DNA of 64,000 nt from Spodoptera frugiperda (GCF_023101765.2 NC_064240.1:1798001-1862000); one strand, 5' to 3'. Shown: positions 33,872 to 47,277, counted from the stretch's first letter. Notes: generated by a model not told the origin, from the sequence alone. Numbers and translations: made by a program.

Positions 33872-35349
33872 AGCTTTTGCCCGCGACTTCGTTCGCGTGG
33901 AATAGTGACTTCCGGCAAATTTTTGGTTTTAACCACATAGTTCCCGATCTCGCGGGATCTCTTCAAAAATGAGATGTGGAAGATATTCCAGGGAACTCTT
34001 CAAAAATCAACATAATGAGCTCTGCGTTTGAATTTAATAGATGTATACTCACTTAGGGCATTGAAAAAATAGTTTAAAAACGGACTTAAACTAACTTAAA
34101 ACTAAAGAAAGCTACGAATTACGAATTTATAACAATTAAAAAAGAAACTATATTACAACCTATCCTCTATGCTATAATAACCAAGCTTAAACTAAATAAT
34201 TTAAAAGAAACGACTTAAATCTAATCTAATTAAAAAAAAATTAGACTTACAATTTTATTAAAAAAACTAACTACAGTAACTACTAATAATCGATATCAAA
34301 CTAAACCTACGTTAAATAGTTTAACCAAAAAACCAGGAAAACCCAACAAATAAACTTATTAATTGACAAATACAACGAAACCAATTTAGAATATACGAAA
34401 CAGCAGGACCACTACAGACAAATAATCATACGACTGATAATACACTTTTTCTACGATAGTACCGAAGCGCTCGGCCGATACCCAACCAAATGAATGTAAC
34501 GAAACCATAGCGCGATCTATTTCGATCCCAACGCCAACTATCGAGGATAAAGACAACTTGGATTATTTATTTATACTCCGTTCGGGCATTTTCTTTGTAC
34601 TATTTAATTATATTGATATTATTATTTTTTTCATACCTTTTTACTATTTATTTACTTTTTTTCGATGAATTAAAACAATAACATGAACCGAAGTCGTGTA
34701 ACGATCGACATAGAATTATCTATACTCCGTTAGAGCATTTTCTTTGTACTAAATGTTTTATTATATTGATATTATATTTTTCATACCTTTTTACTATTTA
34801 TTTACTTTTTTTCGATAAATTAAAACAATAACATGAACCGAAGTCGTGTAACGATCGACATAGAATTATTTATAAATAATTTATTTCTTATTTTTATTTT
34901 TTGATTTTTGAAATAAAAATATATCTATGTCCTTTCTAAGGTTCTAAACTATATCTGTACCAAATTTCAACCAAATCCGTCAAATAGTTGCGGAGATTAA
35001 TGGTATAAGCATAGAATGTTCGACGTGATTCTTTAATTTGACATAACTTTTTTATTTATGAACCGATTGACATGAAACAAACACTAAATGTAAATTTAAG
35101 CATCCCACAATATATTCGTGAAAACCGCATCCAACTCGGATCAGCCGTTTCTGAGATTAGCGCGCACAGACGAACAGACAAACAGACAAACAGACAAACA
35201 GACAAACAGACAAACAGACAAACAGACAAAAAAAAAGTTAATTACATTTTTGGGTTCGACATCGACATAACAATAACCCCTGCTATTTTTTTTATTTTTA
35301 TTTTCAATGTACAGACAGCACTTTTCTACGATTTTATTATATGTATAGA
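33872..35349 (-). mobile_element. Intact non-autonomous Helitron, 1478 bp
   Basis: On the minus strand it starts TCTATACATATAATAAAATC (35349) and ends GGGCAAAAGCTAG followed by T (33872), with a GCG/CGC-rich hairpin just before the end. It is the uninterrupted inverted paralogue of 23624-28898, lacking the mariner-like element, the 8-bp-duplication element and the AAAAT expansion. It holds two tandem copies of a segment running from TCTATGTCGATCGTTACACG to AACGGAGTATA (about 34575-34870). It encodes no protein; the 100- and 84-codon frames at 35072-35395 come from its 8-bp repeat. Confidence 0.9.
35165..35229. repeat. 8-bp tandem repeat AGACAAAC in the Helitron
   Basis: About eight units of AGACAAAC, the inverse of the array at 23743-23806. 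Confidence 0.9.
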
Positions 35350-37921
35350 TTTCAGTATAAACACTATGGCATAATTTCTGGCGGCAAAACGTCACGTTTT
35401 CAATTTACTCCGTGTCCTTGCACGCCTAAAGAATTTTCCTTTATTTGTGTACCGCCAATAATTATTTTGCGATCAACCATTTTTAGGGGCGGAAGTTTTT
35501 GTTCTACTGATACCGTGTCTAGTATACCTATAAGTTTATTTAAAATTTTGTAGTCAATTTAGTTTGTCGTTAGTTGAGAGCGCCTTATATGGACATATAG
35601 CGACCAGATTGGCGATATATTAAAACAGGGCTAAATTAATAGTACCCTTAACCAACGAGCATGCATGATGAAGTGAAAAAATATATAATATTCGCATCAA
35701 TTGGCGTTCCATTGTCTCTGCCTACCCCCATAGGAGACAGGCATGAGATGTGTTTGTATGTATGTATCGTAGTTTTACTTTTTTGGAACTACATTGTGCT
35801 TATGTAGTGCTTTCTATTATTCAATAGAAAGCAGTTATGGATACACAAAGCACACAGTACACAGTTATAATACGAGATTGTAACAAGCTGAAATAAAACT
35901 AAAACCTTTTTACCTACTCAAACAGAGAAATAAGGTAATTACATACATATAGACAGACATCTAAAAACCTACAAACATTCTAATTACCTATCAAAACAAA
36001 ACCAACCAATACAGCAAGCACTAATCATAGTTTACTACTAACTCTGTTTAATTGACACCTTTACTTGACAATTTAATAATATTTTTTGTCCTTGAAATGT
36101 CACACGTATTATAACAAGGTCACAAAATGTCATAAAAGTGACATTTGTCACTCAGACGTCGGATATTTATCACTAGTCTTGTTGGAGTTGACCTAGACGA
36201 ATATTCAACTTGATTTACAGTCTTTACAGTCAGAAATTTCTACATATTATTACTTCTAGAATATATTTTTTATGTCTAACGTTATATAAATATTGTTTTT
36301 ACACAATGTTTATTAAACACTTTCTATCAGCCAGTTGAAAGCAATCTCCATCGTTTTCTTACATCAGGTCCTTTGTCTATTACAAAAAAATATATCGATG
36401 TGTACTTTCAAATCATAAAAAATTGATACTAAACAAACCAATTCTACTTTACTTTACTATACTCATATCATCTCATCATACTCATCTAGCATGGCCTGAA
36501 ACAAGCCGAGTTCTTCGTCAAACAGATACGTAAGTAAACCGAAAAATATAATAATTAATTTGGTTAGCAGTTACCCTTTAAGGTAGCTGAAAAAGACAAC
36601 ATTTTACTTATCAGACAAGTAAAAACAAAGTCAAAGTCAAAACTACATATTTATTTTAAATATACCAGGAAGGCTTTTTTGAACGTCAAAATGATACGTG
36701 ATAGTTTCCATATTCATATCTATCATCAAACTTCTACACTAATTGCTGTTTACAAACAGAAATACACACTTTCAGCTTTTTCTTTATTCATTTATGTATG
36801 TAAAACCTTTGATTGGTCACGGATTAAAGCGGGCCACACATCTAGTTTGTAAAGCTTAGTCCATCGCGTGACCGGATTGATTATCACACTATAACATAGG
36901 TTAGTGACTCACTACTTTTTACTTTTACATGACTTTTTAATTTTTACCTATATTCCAAGCACCTTGTTTGCCCTTGTTTGTTTTTTTTTTATTTTTATAA
37001 GAAATTGGGTCATCGTTGCGTGCCAGTAATTTTTACTGTCTGAAACGTTCGTTAAAGGGACTTTAGTAAATATTATTGTAGTAAAAGATTTTTTATTTTA
37101 ATTAAATAAAATTATATCAAGCGTAAGTGTTAGGTAGTATTGAATTTTCTAATTGTTAGTTATTTTCTAAAAACGGTATTTTTTAAAATATAAAACGTCT
37201 TTTGACAATCTGTTAGAGTAACGTAGTTCTGTGATTTTAAAGACGAAAAATACACAAATCATATCACAAGAAATACATTATAAGATATCTCTTTCACAAA
37301 ACAAACCAAATTGAAACTTATAATAACTAAAATCTTTCCTAAAAAATATCACAAGACAAAATGTAACCACAAATTCTTTTTCACGTAACCGAAAATAAAA
37401 AAGCAAAACCATGTCAAAAACTATTCAAAAACTAAGATTTCGGAGCTCGTCCGGCCGGCATAAATAATATAAAAGGTAGCCAAGAAAAGTTTTCACCTAA
37501 TCATACTTTTTCATCTCGGGAAAGTTTGGGGAGGGTAAAATATGAACAAAAAACATAGAACAATGTTATGGAGTTACTGTTGCAAGCCAGGACTATGGCA
37601 AACTATTCCTTTGTCCGTCAGTTTCACAACTCTGACAACGGAATGGTTAAATTGCGTATTTTAATATTCCCTTGACTTGAATTTTTAATTATGTTTTGGT
37701 TCCCGCAGTTTTGGATGCGAGTTAGTAGTGAAGTAAATGATTATGATTACTTTTCCTTTTTCAATTTTAGCTTTTGTTTTGCAAATCTACATCACACAAT
37801 TAGACAAGCACTAAAAATAATAAGTTGTGTGACTTTTAAGAAGTACTTTAAAAAATAATGATATGCTATTCTTTTTTAATTTTCAGTAAAATTTAAGGTT
37901 TTTAATATACGGAGTAATGTT
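35350..37921. other. AT-rich DNA, nothing recognised
   Basis: TGCCTACCCCCATAGGAGAC near 35719 looks like a tiny SINE remnant. Otherwise I see no repeats, RNA genes or exons. Confidence 0.4.
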
Positions 37922-38050
37922 TTACCGGGGCTCCGGCTCGAGGAGCAGGAGTAGGAGTGGGGTGGTTTTTAGTCAGTAAGAGTCTAACACCTATTTCACC
38001 TTAAGCGGGAGAAGTCATTGGACGATTTTCCACCTCAGGATAAAAAAAAC
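37922..38050 (+). mobile_element. R1-like LINE tail
   Basis: CCGGGGCTCCGGCTCGAGGA, GTGGGGTGGTTTTTAGTCAG, TAAGAGTCTAACACC and GTCATTGGACGATTTTCCAC lead into an A-run. 5'-truncated; no clear target duplication. Confidence 0.78.
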
Positions 38051-38651
38051 TAAAGAACAGTTTTTACTAAATCATCATAAGCGAGCATGCATGACCGCAT
38101 GCCAAATGAGTTAGCTACAATTAGACACAGAAAAATATCACAGAAGATTACTACAAGTAAATTTCACATATGTATGTATGCGTAATTGTCTAAGTACATA
38201 ATGTCATGCATAAAATGTAGTTAACATCACTTATACATATAACATGAAACCCACAAAACATATAGCTCCTGCGTCTTATCTTCACCAGATTCGTTAACGC
38301 GTCACGTTACCACCCACGCTATCACAGCGCCCTCCTACGGAACTTTTGTTTCTAACTTAACTGTCACAATTTTCTGACATTGAAGTAAGATAAAAACATT
38401 ATTCCGCACTTCTTATCAAATCACTGTGACATTATATTCAGTAATTTTCTTTGCGAGATAAAATAACGATGACACATGAAGATTGAACCTTATATAAACT
38501 TGGATATTAGTTATGATGTCTAAACTTAGAACTAAAGTTCAAGGATCGAAAGATGTACGGTAATTGATTAGTGGACAAAGTGAGACAGAATATTAAAATG
38601 TAGACGAAATTACGATTACTTTTCTATAAACAAATAAAGCAAACACACTTT

Positions 38652-38830
38652 CTGCCTCGCATAGCAAAACTGTGGAATGAGTTGACGTCAGAATACCACC
38701 TTCAAATCTTAAAAAAAGAGCGTACTCCTTTTTAAAAGGTCGGCAACACACCTGTGAGTCCTCTGGTGTTGTGGTTGTCCATGGGTAGCGCTGATCGCTT
38801 ACCATCAGGTGATCTGACTGGTCGTTTGCA
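38652..38830 (+). mobile_element. LINE C-terminal fragment and 3' end
   Basis: The plus strand encodes LPRIAKLWNEL, a gap, then KKRAYSFLKGRQHT and a short tail, which I recognise as the C-terminal end of a lepidopteran non-LTR retrotransposon reverse transcriptase. The family 3' sequence (CTTACCATCAGGTGATCTGA, TCGTTTGCATCCTATTCAT) follows. 5'-truncated, related to the relic at 22340-22470. Confidence 0.75.
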
Positions 38831-40965
38831 TCCTATTCATATTCATTCATATGTCGTCTCATAGCTTCAAATAAAACCCATTAAACTAGTTACAAAATAC
38901 TCATTACTCATACTCTAAAATATTCTTAATTTAAAAAGTCCGTAACAAATAAAAATAAGGAAATAAACGAAATCATAAATTTTGTGCAACAATTTCCAAA
39001 ACTATTATTTACTTTATGTCCCCATAAAAAGTTTAATAGCCACTACAGCCCAGTTTTTAGTATGCACGTAAGAAAATAATAAAGATTGATTCATTGCACA
39101 AACATAATATGCTGCATTCGATTTAAAGTCTACCTGCATAAGAACAAAACGAAATATATTTTAGTCGAGTTCATTTTTATTATTAAACTATGTTATTTAG
39201 CTTGCCCTCTTTGGTCAAGTTTGGTAAATGGAAAATTTTCACCTTCTTGCTGACGATAAATCGATTTTTTATAGACATTCATAATCTTCATGACCAAACA
39301 ATATTATCTATTTTAATTGATTACAAAAAAGAAGTAAGTTCTCTGTTTGACCTGTATGTATTTGAGCGCAATTATCCCACGACTGGCAAAACCGATTTTA
39401 ATACGGTTTCCGGAAAAAAATTGTTACGCTTAGGATGAAAATGAGGTGGTTGAAGACATTTTTGTTTAAACATAGTTTACTGAAAATTATTGCACAACTA
39501 CCTCTGTTATAGATATCAAGGCTAGATTGGTAGACTGGAGCTAATTAAAATCGTTTAACATAAAAATACCAAACGAAACGACTTGATTGATAGAATAACA
39601 TTAATAATATATAATCTTTACTGTACAGCATACACCTTTCACAATTTAAACATCCATTTAGGTACAAAGTAGTAAAGTTATAGGATGGTAGGATATAAAG
39701 GCGTATAGAATAGCTCAATAAAACATTTTTTCTTTTTGTATTACTTAATAAAATACTCAGTTTAACATCCATGGACATCCCAGCACTGTGATCCTGCAAT
39801 CATCAATGTTATCAACAAGCTGGCTAGATATAGATCTCTCGTTAAATCCTTGATTAATTACTGCGTACATGTCAAATGCCGCGCAGATTGATTGAATCGA
39901 AATAAATTGAATATTTAATGCATGGATTTTAAATGAAACATTAACATATTTCTCAATTTTTCGTATAAATTGTGATTTTATTAACCTGATTATAGCCAGC
40001 TTTAAGTCTGATAAACTGTTTTTATTAAATTTTCAATGCGGTTTATTAATAAAAATACCAAATTTATTTATAATGCACGATTTTTTATAAAAAAAATAAT
40101 AAATTAACTCACCACTATTTAATAAATATTAATTTTAAGTGCCAATAGGAAACTGTCGAAGGCAAATCCTCCGCTAACGTCGGTCACCGGTGACCACTAC
40201 GGCGTTTAATGTGTTAAACATACTTACTAATAGTTTAATATAAAAATACCGAAATCTTTTATAATAGTATCAATGATCGAGAAACCCAATAAATATGCTT
40301 AAGATTTCTAATTAACCAAGTTGATTGAAAAGATTAATTAACCTTAAAGTAGGGTGGCTGTCATTTGTGTTATAAATAAGACAAGTCCTTGTGTATGTTC
40401 TTAAAACTGAAAGAAGAAATTTGTATACCAACTCTGAAAAACGTAAGAAAAAAGTAATGAAAAATCTTAAATTACACGTACACGAAAGATACGTCACTTT
40501 ACAATTTCGTAAGAGTCATGAAAATCTTTATATAAAACCATTATCTAAACAAAAGATCACATTCCAAATCTACGACAAGCCCACTATAAACGTTTACAAA
40601 AGTCCAAAAAGTATTCAAGAAAATGGTAACCCTACATCGAAAAAATGTAATATGGAGTTTGTTGATAATAAACACACCATGAAGATTTAAATTAATAGCT
40701 TTAAAGGGGGAATTAAAAGGGTCCATGGGATAAACAACATTAATCATCTTTATTTTTAAAAAGGATTAAAAATATCCGTGATAAAAGAATATCAAAATTT
40801 CACTGTGCAGTGTACAAGTATTTTATTTAAATTTAACGAAATTGTAATTTAAACTATAATTTATTATTATTACCAACATTGTAATAGATTTTGATAATTA
40901 AAATTGCTATATTAATTTGTAATAGACCAATTAAAAGTTACATAATTAAATTTATTATATGATTA
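38831..40965. other. AT-rich DNA, no recognised gene
   Basis: Open frames of 82 (39190, +), 84 (39545, -) and 99 codons (40391-40690, +) lack known domains. The last is Lys/Asn-rich as expected from A-rich DNA. No repeat ends were seen. Confidence 0.4.
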
Positions 40966-41342
40966 CTAGCGGACCCGACAGACGTTGTCCTGTCTACACG
41001 TCTTTAATTTGAAAATTTTAATCTTTTTTTAATAAGCTAAAACGTTCTGGACCATTTTGATGAAAATTATTATTCAAATGTTATGACAATATCTAACGTC
41101 ATTTATATTTGACACTGCGATGGTAGCGCCGTCTACCGGATCCAATGTAAAACATTCCAAAATCAACAACTACTAATAAATTAAAAATTAATTAAAAAAC
41201 ATTGTCCAGCGGACAAAATTGTGAATCTAAACCATTCTCAGATCCCCTTGAACACACACAAAAAAAAACATCAAAATCGGTCCAGTCGTTTAAGAGAAGT
41301 TCAGTGACATACACACTTACAGAAGAATTATATATATAAAGA
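40966..41342 (-). mobile_element. Non-autonomous Helitron, 377 bp, inverted copy
   Basis: Plus-strand CTAGCGGACCCGACAGACGT at the left and ATTATATATATAAAGA at the right are the inverse of the termini at 5861-6237. The copy has exactly the same length, with scattered substitutions (for example CGTCTACCGGATCC against GGATCCGACAGACG). Confidence 0.85.
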
Positions 41343-41839
41343 TAGTATTTAAAATCGAAATTATTTTATGACACAAATTAATTTGTAGCAGATTATCTTT
41401 GTGTGTATGTGCATTATTTAATAATAAAATACTTTTTGACATTTTATTACATTAAAATACCATTCGAAGCAAATCAGTCTAGAATTTAAAAATATGCTAC
41501 TAGTAAGCTATATGCTATGCTAATATGCTAATAGTAAGTAGTCACATATTTATCAAGAGTATTTAATTCAAACAAAACTATCTTAACCGCTATTAAACAA
41601 AATGATGGGTCAGACAGATTCAAGAAAAGATAAAAATACCGAAGTATTCGTCTACTCCCACACAACAAACACAATTTAATAGATTTACTAAATCTACGAT
41701 ATTTATGTCAGATACTCATAAAACATACCAGATTGAAGATCTTCCTAAAAATAACTTGCCTTTAATAATACGATATGTCTATAGAAACACGAACAATATA
41801 AATTATAAATAGTGTAGTACATTATTGTGAATGGGATTG
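41343..41839. other. AT-rich spacer
   Basis: Nothing recognised. Confidence 0.4.
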
Positions 41840-42096
41840 TTATATGAGGCGTTCTCGTTATCTGAATATTTTCGGGCGACAGCCTTGTTCCTGCAACGAG
41901 CTTCACACCTGCACGCCAGCCATTCGACGTTCGACCACCGTACTGAGCGGACGTCTTCGGCATTTCCCGACTTTACCCGAACGCGATCGGCCGCGAGTGA
42001 ATCTCGGTGTTTACGTTCCAATCTCGTGATTAGTGACTTTTTGTTGTCCTGGAATTTTTGCTCAACGATATACATAGCCGTTGGGAATTGCTAAAT
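41840..42096 (+). other. GC-richer patch, possible non-coding first exon
   Basis: In AT-rich surroundings, 41865-42060 is clearly GC- and CpG-richer. It ends in CTAAATGTGAGTTTCC near 42092, a good match to a metazoan splice donor (GTGAGT). Frames of 60-90 codons are open on both strands but share no recognisable motif. A 5' untranslated first exon of a gene whose coding exons lie outside the window would look like this. I see no TATA box or clear initiator upstream. Confidence 0.25.
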
Positions 42097-42499
42097 GTGA
42101 GTTTCCTCTATTAAGTTAATAGCTTTTGTTTTTTGTGTTCAGATTTTTGGTCTTTGAAGGTCGGTGCGAAGTAGCGCTAACAGTAGGTTTGTGATTTATT
42201 AACGGTGTCAGAGTTACACGATTTATTTTTTGTACAGAAATTTAGCACTAGTGATATCTGATCACTTAAGTGCTTTGGAAAAAAATACGCTGCTATGAAT
42301 AATGACTTTTGTTAGACAGGTCATTAAGTTTTGTTCTATTTCTAAGAGTTGAAATTATACTTTACATAATCATCTTAACAAAATCATACGAAATTGGTAA
42401 GATCCAAATCTCTTTCGAATATAAATACAATTAACACATCTGTATAAGTCCATAGATGACATTATTCAACTATTAATATCCCAATTCAAAAGTCGTAGC

Positions 42500-42545
42500 A
42501 ATTCGTAGCTAGCTACGCCGTAGCACTGCTACGACAGCTACGAGC
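42500..42545. repeat. Cluster of TACG/GTAGC inverted motifs
   Basis: GTAGCTAGCTACGCCGTAGC followed by ACTGCTACGACAGCTACGAG packs several mutually inverted GTAGC/GCTAC motifs into about 45 bp. A near copy lies at 56590-56640. Confidence 0.6.
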
Positions 42546-45500
42546 AAAATCCTCAGAAATACTCTTTGATTAATTTATCACTTTACGAAAGCAATTCGAA
42601 ATTGCATTCCATGTTTAATTTTCTCCTTTCATCCTAGGATTTTGTTTGAGATAAATTGAGATGACAGAGATAAAATTGTGACTGTCCTTTGTTGACCGAA
42701 ATCATTTTGTTTTACACTACAAGGACACTTATAGGATCTTTGTTTTCAGATTGTTATTATAATGTAAAGAACATGCTCCATAATTTCAATAAAAATGTAC
42801 ATGAACATTTTCCAAAGAGTTGTGTTTTTCGTACCCCATAATGGTTTATGGGGTTATCTGGTTACAACCTTGTCAATTTCCGTGTTCTATTTCCTTCTAA
42901 ACGCTTTGCTCAAAAAGGCAGTGAAAATGTGAATACTCATCCTTTTTTACCGTCTGTGTTAATAGACTAACGTTATTACCCAAAGAAATATACCGGTTCA
43001 CTATACTATAATTTCCTATGAGTACTATGAATCTCAAAGCACATATAATTCGTAAAAATGTTTTAAAAATTAGAACTGTAATTAAACATTAAAATTATTA
43101 TTCATTCTACAGATAATATTTATACGGCATAATTAAATAACCAATTTGTTCATTCTGTAAATCACCTGAAAAATAAAAAGGTTAGGTTTTCAACAAAAAG
43201 CCGGATATATGTTCATCCAAATATATTCCGCCACATGACAATGATGAATTGTGTAATTATCTCCGACATTTTTAGGGTATTTAAGCGGGTTAGCCATTTA
43301 AATGTAAGGGGATGTAGGTCTGAGTTTTTTTCTCCCCAAGTAATTAAATAGCCCAGGTTGATTAGGGTTGCGTACAATGAAAAAATGATTACTTCGTGTT
43401 TCAACCACTTTTAAGGTTCCTTGTCCTCCAGTTATCTCAAGAACTCCCCATTAAAATTAGATTAAGCCTGTTTGTGGAAAAATGCTCTGGTAGACAACAA
43501 ACGATTGCGGATTTTTCGCAGTTGAGTTTTATGTTTTCGGTATTTAAGCGATATTCTGAGTCATTTTGATGTTTAACTGTGGTAATCAGTTAAAGTAATT
43601 ACGTCAAGAACCCATTTAATCTAATATTAATTTTAATTAAAATTTATTTGTTTACAAAATAATAAAGCAATTGTTATGTATGTGAACATAGTTCACATCT
43701 AAACATAAACTAAAGTATTTAAGTCATAATATGCATTTTAACTAGATAAATAAATGAGTTCTAAATCTGATTCATATTTTAAAGATAGGTTTTTCTTTAA
43801 TTTCTTACACTATATAATATTACCCATTTAAATCAAAGGCTCCCCGTGAACATTGTTTTCATGTGCATAACGGTTTAGTGCTATAGGCATTTTGTACCAG
43901 TCAAACCCTTGGGGACGTACAGACGAATCAGTTGATGGTTGATGCTAAAGCAAGCAAATCAGAAAAGCTAAAAGTTATTGATAACATAGTACAATATATT
44001 TTGTCTCAATACTGATGATAAATCGCAAAAAAATCCGATAAATATGCATATCTCTGTTTTATAACAAAGACCTTTAATTTTATTCGAACATCAAATAAAA
44101 CGACGATGATAGATGATTTGATTATCAATTTCGGCATTTTGTTGGATCTGCTACATTATTCTCTTGGATCACATAATTGATGGCACTTTATATAATCTGA
44201 ATAAATCATTAAGAGACAATACATTACTGAGCCATTTAGCTAAAGTGATGTTTAATCGTTTCAAGTATTAGATTACGGAGTATACGTATTTATTCTTTAT
44301 TTTCTTACCTTGTCTATGTAATATACCTTGTTTTTTCGTGATAATTTTATGTTATATTATATTGTTCATTATTTTCAGTCATAGTTATCATTAAATCATA
44401 ACTATAAATTATATATTATATTTATGACTAACTGAGTTACTGAAAAAAAAATAAATTTATGAAAAAATTATATACTTTGTATGAAACAACTTTTATTATA
44501 CAGTATGATCAATTGAAAAATTACTTGCTTGTCATTCTTGACCTTATAATTGTCCTATGTTTTCTGTCTGTAATGGAAGAAAAAAATATTTTATATAATG
44601 CTTTAAAATAAAATAATTTTGATATAATAAGAGCCTTTTGTCAAAAATATTCTTTTGTACCATTATTTTAAGTATTAAGTTCAAAAAATATTACCTTTAT
44701 AACTTCTTGAATAATAACTCAGCTCCTAGAAATATTACTTCTATTATTTATTGCTCAACTCAAAGAAAAATCGAAACTTGTAATATTAAAGCATCATTGT
44801 ACGTATGTACGTTAATATCACTAAGTAATATTTACATTAAGATATGAATAATTTTAATTTTTAAACAAGGAAAGTAATGAGGAATATCATAGCATAAGCA
44901 GATTGAAGGTAGCTTCTAAATCTGCCCTGTGGCTAGTAAACAAGGGCCACATAAAACGAACATTTTAATCCTATATCGTGTTTCAGAATTTTATTCAAAA
45001 AATTACATAAAAACGTTCAGATTTTTCTGAAAAGCCAAGTTCATTTGTATTTATTGGAAAAAATACGATTCAATATTTATAGCAAACTGTCACGTTGACT
45101 CAAAACTTATGTCAATTTGAAACATTTACTTTAGCATTCACTTGTTCAGCTACCTACCATTTTTCTTTTATGCCTTTTGTCTACTAGAGCAGCGTAATTT
45201 ACATAAATATTCTTTCACTATGATTGCTCAAAGAATTTTTCTCTATTAGGCTTCACGTTTATTACTAAAAGGCAATATATCACAGAGTAAAAGTAAAAGT
45301 AAATAAATTCAGATTTATGTCTGACATACGCGAGTTACAAATGAAACAAAAACTTGGCGCCTCCGAGTCAAAGTTCAGCATTATTGTTAGTAGTATAATT
45401 TGATTTCAGTACCAACTCCAATATTGAATTTCCAAGGAAGCTTGTTCAAGTTACGTTTTCTTATGTTGGCACAATCATTTTCGCTGTTTACACTGTTATG

Positions 45501-46370
45501 TTGGTAATGCCACGTTATGATCTATAAAGTAAGTTTGCTAGACTTTGATCGTGTTCGTGTATTAAAGTTTCCTCAATATAAATATGTTGTTTCTCGTTTT
45601 GTTTATGTTCGTTTGTTTTAATACTGAAGTTTCTTGAATCAATATGTTTAAGGTTCCCGTTATTAATATTGTTTTGTGCTTATTAGTCTTATGGCGTCTT
45701 TGTTTCCACGAAAGGAGAATGTTTTATTAAAATTCCTTTCTTAAAATTTTGATTTGCTTTGATCATTTACTGAAGCTTGATACAAAGTTACACGTATATA
45801 TTTTATAATATCATAAATCAGAAATTCTGCAAAATTTTGCATTATTTCTTGAAGTACAGTAATAGTAGTGAATTTTGAACGCTGGAAATCTAGCGCTTTG
45901 ACGAATAACGCTAATTGGCTGAAAGTTTCCTATCTCCATCTATTTCATGGAAAAGGAATATTATATTTGAAACGAAATCCATTTCAAATGAACTTCTTTG
46001 TCAAATATTATATAACTATATACTATCTTCTACCAGTGGCTTCTCTCGTAGGATAAAAATTTGCCTAAGTATTTATATACCCTTCTTCCAAATTTTGAAG
46101 TTTAGGAGTAACAAACGTACAAACTTTCGTATTTTTAATATTAGTAGGATGAAATCTCAAGTTGTATTCAGGACTGTTTAAGATGAGATTATACGGTACC
46201 AGTTTCAAATAATACTGGCATAAAAAATCTGGAGACTAAGCTAAGTGGTATAATAGTGATTTTCAATTTTTGATAACTATTTAAGGATAATATATAGGGC
46301 TTATAATAAATATAACTGATGATTAGTATGTTGCATTGCATAAAAGCATTTCTGCTTATGCTACTTTAGC
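42546..46370. other. Long AT-rich stretch without recognised features
   Basis: No convincing exon, RNA gene or repeat was seen. Open frames of 60-90 codons (43213, 44638, 45868, 45915) are within chance for this composition. Confidence 0.4.
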
Positions 46371-46371
46371 C

Positions 46372-46405
46372 TATATAAAATCAAGCCCGAAATTTTGCCT
46401 CAGTC
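46372..46405 (+). promoter_or_regulatory. Core promoter candidate: TATA box plus initiator
   Basis: TATATAAA at 46372-46379 is followed by TCAGT at 46400-46404, placing the initiator A (46402) 30 bp from the first T of the TATA box. That is the standard spacing of arthropod RNA polymerase II core promoters. Downstream sequence to 46440 is GC-richer (TCGCACTTCCGTCTTCAGTG). I see no open frame that would be the product; a first exon would have to be short or untranslated. Confidence 0.3.
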
Positions 46406-46734
46406 GCACTTCCGTCTTCAGTGCGGTAGTTACTGAACAACATTATACTCTACATTAAGGAAACTTCAGTGTAGATGCAACTTTATATACAGCATATACC
46501 AAGCATAAGCATATACTACTATTAAACCAGGTATTATAGCATAGATATATACATGATTACATATGAAGGGCACGGTTCCTTTAGATTAAAACAGTAAACG
46601 TTTTCTAATTCTAGATATTTTAAACTAGGGACCGTAATATTTTAAAACCTGATAACCAGAACTAATTTTTTTAACTAAAAATCTTTGTGTCTATATTCAG
46701 AGTAGTTTATTCTTGACTAAAACTATACAATAAG

Positions 46735-46858
46735 CTCACCCCTGGTTACATAGGTCCTATAACACTAATAGTGAAAAGTGGGTTTACATTTTATAACGGC
46801 ATTACGTGCCGTAATATACAGATACACTTCTTTCCATCCCTTTAGGCATTAAAGACGT
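46735..46858 (+). mobile_element. SINE fragment
   Basis: GTGAAAAGTGGGTTTACATT, GGCATTACGTGCCGTAATAT and CCCTTTAGGCATTAAAGACG correspond to the 3' half of the tRNA-derived SINE at 14841-15091, in the opposite orientation to it. Confidence 0.55.
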
Positions 46859-46910
46859 TACGATACTAGTATCGTATTTTTTTTCAGCTTCACTCTAGAG
46901 TGAAGCTGAA
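46859..46910. repeat. Two adjacent perfect palindromes (18 and 28 bp)
   Basis: TACGATACTAGTATCGTA (46859-46876) is a perfect 18-bp palindrome. A T-run separates it from a perfect 28-bp palindrome at 46883-46910 centred on CTCTAGAG with arms TTCAGCTTCA / TGAAGCTGAA. No spacer loop is present in either. Confidence 0.92.
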
Positions 46911-47277
46911 TAAAAATTAACAATAAAACTTAAGAAGGGATATTTACCAAGTTTATTAATGTGTATGAGTTTTCGATATTTCGGCACTGTTGCAAGCGCC
47001 ATGATCACGAATGAACTGGACTGGACTGAATAAAAATTGTGTCTAAATTGGACTGTTTCAACCTTAAATATAAAGTATGCATGTATAGGATTTTCGCTAC
47101 AACCTGTACCAACGTAGTACGTAATATATCTCATATTCCTCTAAACAATATTCTCGTTACACGCTTATTATCTTAATCTTGTACATGTTCGTTCATGCTT
47201 CACAGAGTATATGTTTGCAGCTACTTTTCCCAACAATCTTACTCCGTTAGGTTCATTAGATTATAATTATTATGTAA
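46911..47277. other. AT-rich spacer
   Basis: A 79-codon minus-strand frame (46895-47134) overlaps the palindrome and is not supported as a gene. Confidence 0.4.

Noticed and set aside
35072..35395. 100-codon (+) and 84-codon (-) frames
   Set aside because: They lie in the Helitron 5' region and its 8-bp repeat, and the paralogue at 23.6 kb does not preserve them as protein.
46801..46815. ATTACGTGCCGTAAT as a regulatory palindrome
   Set aside because: It is a conserved internal motif of the tRNA-derived SINE family.
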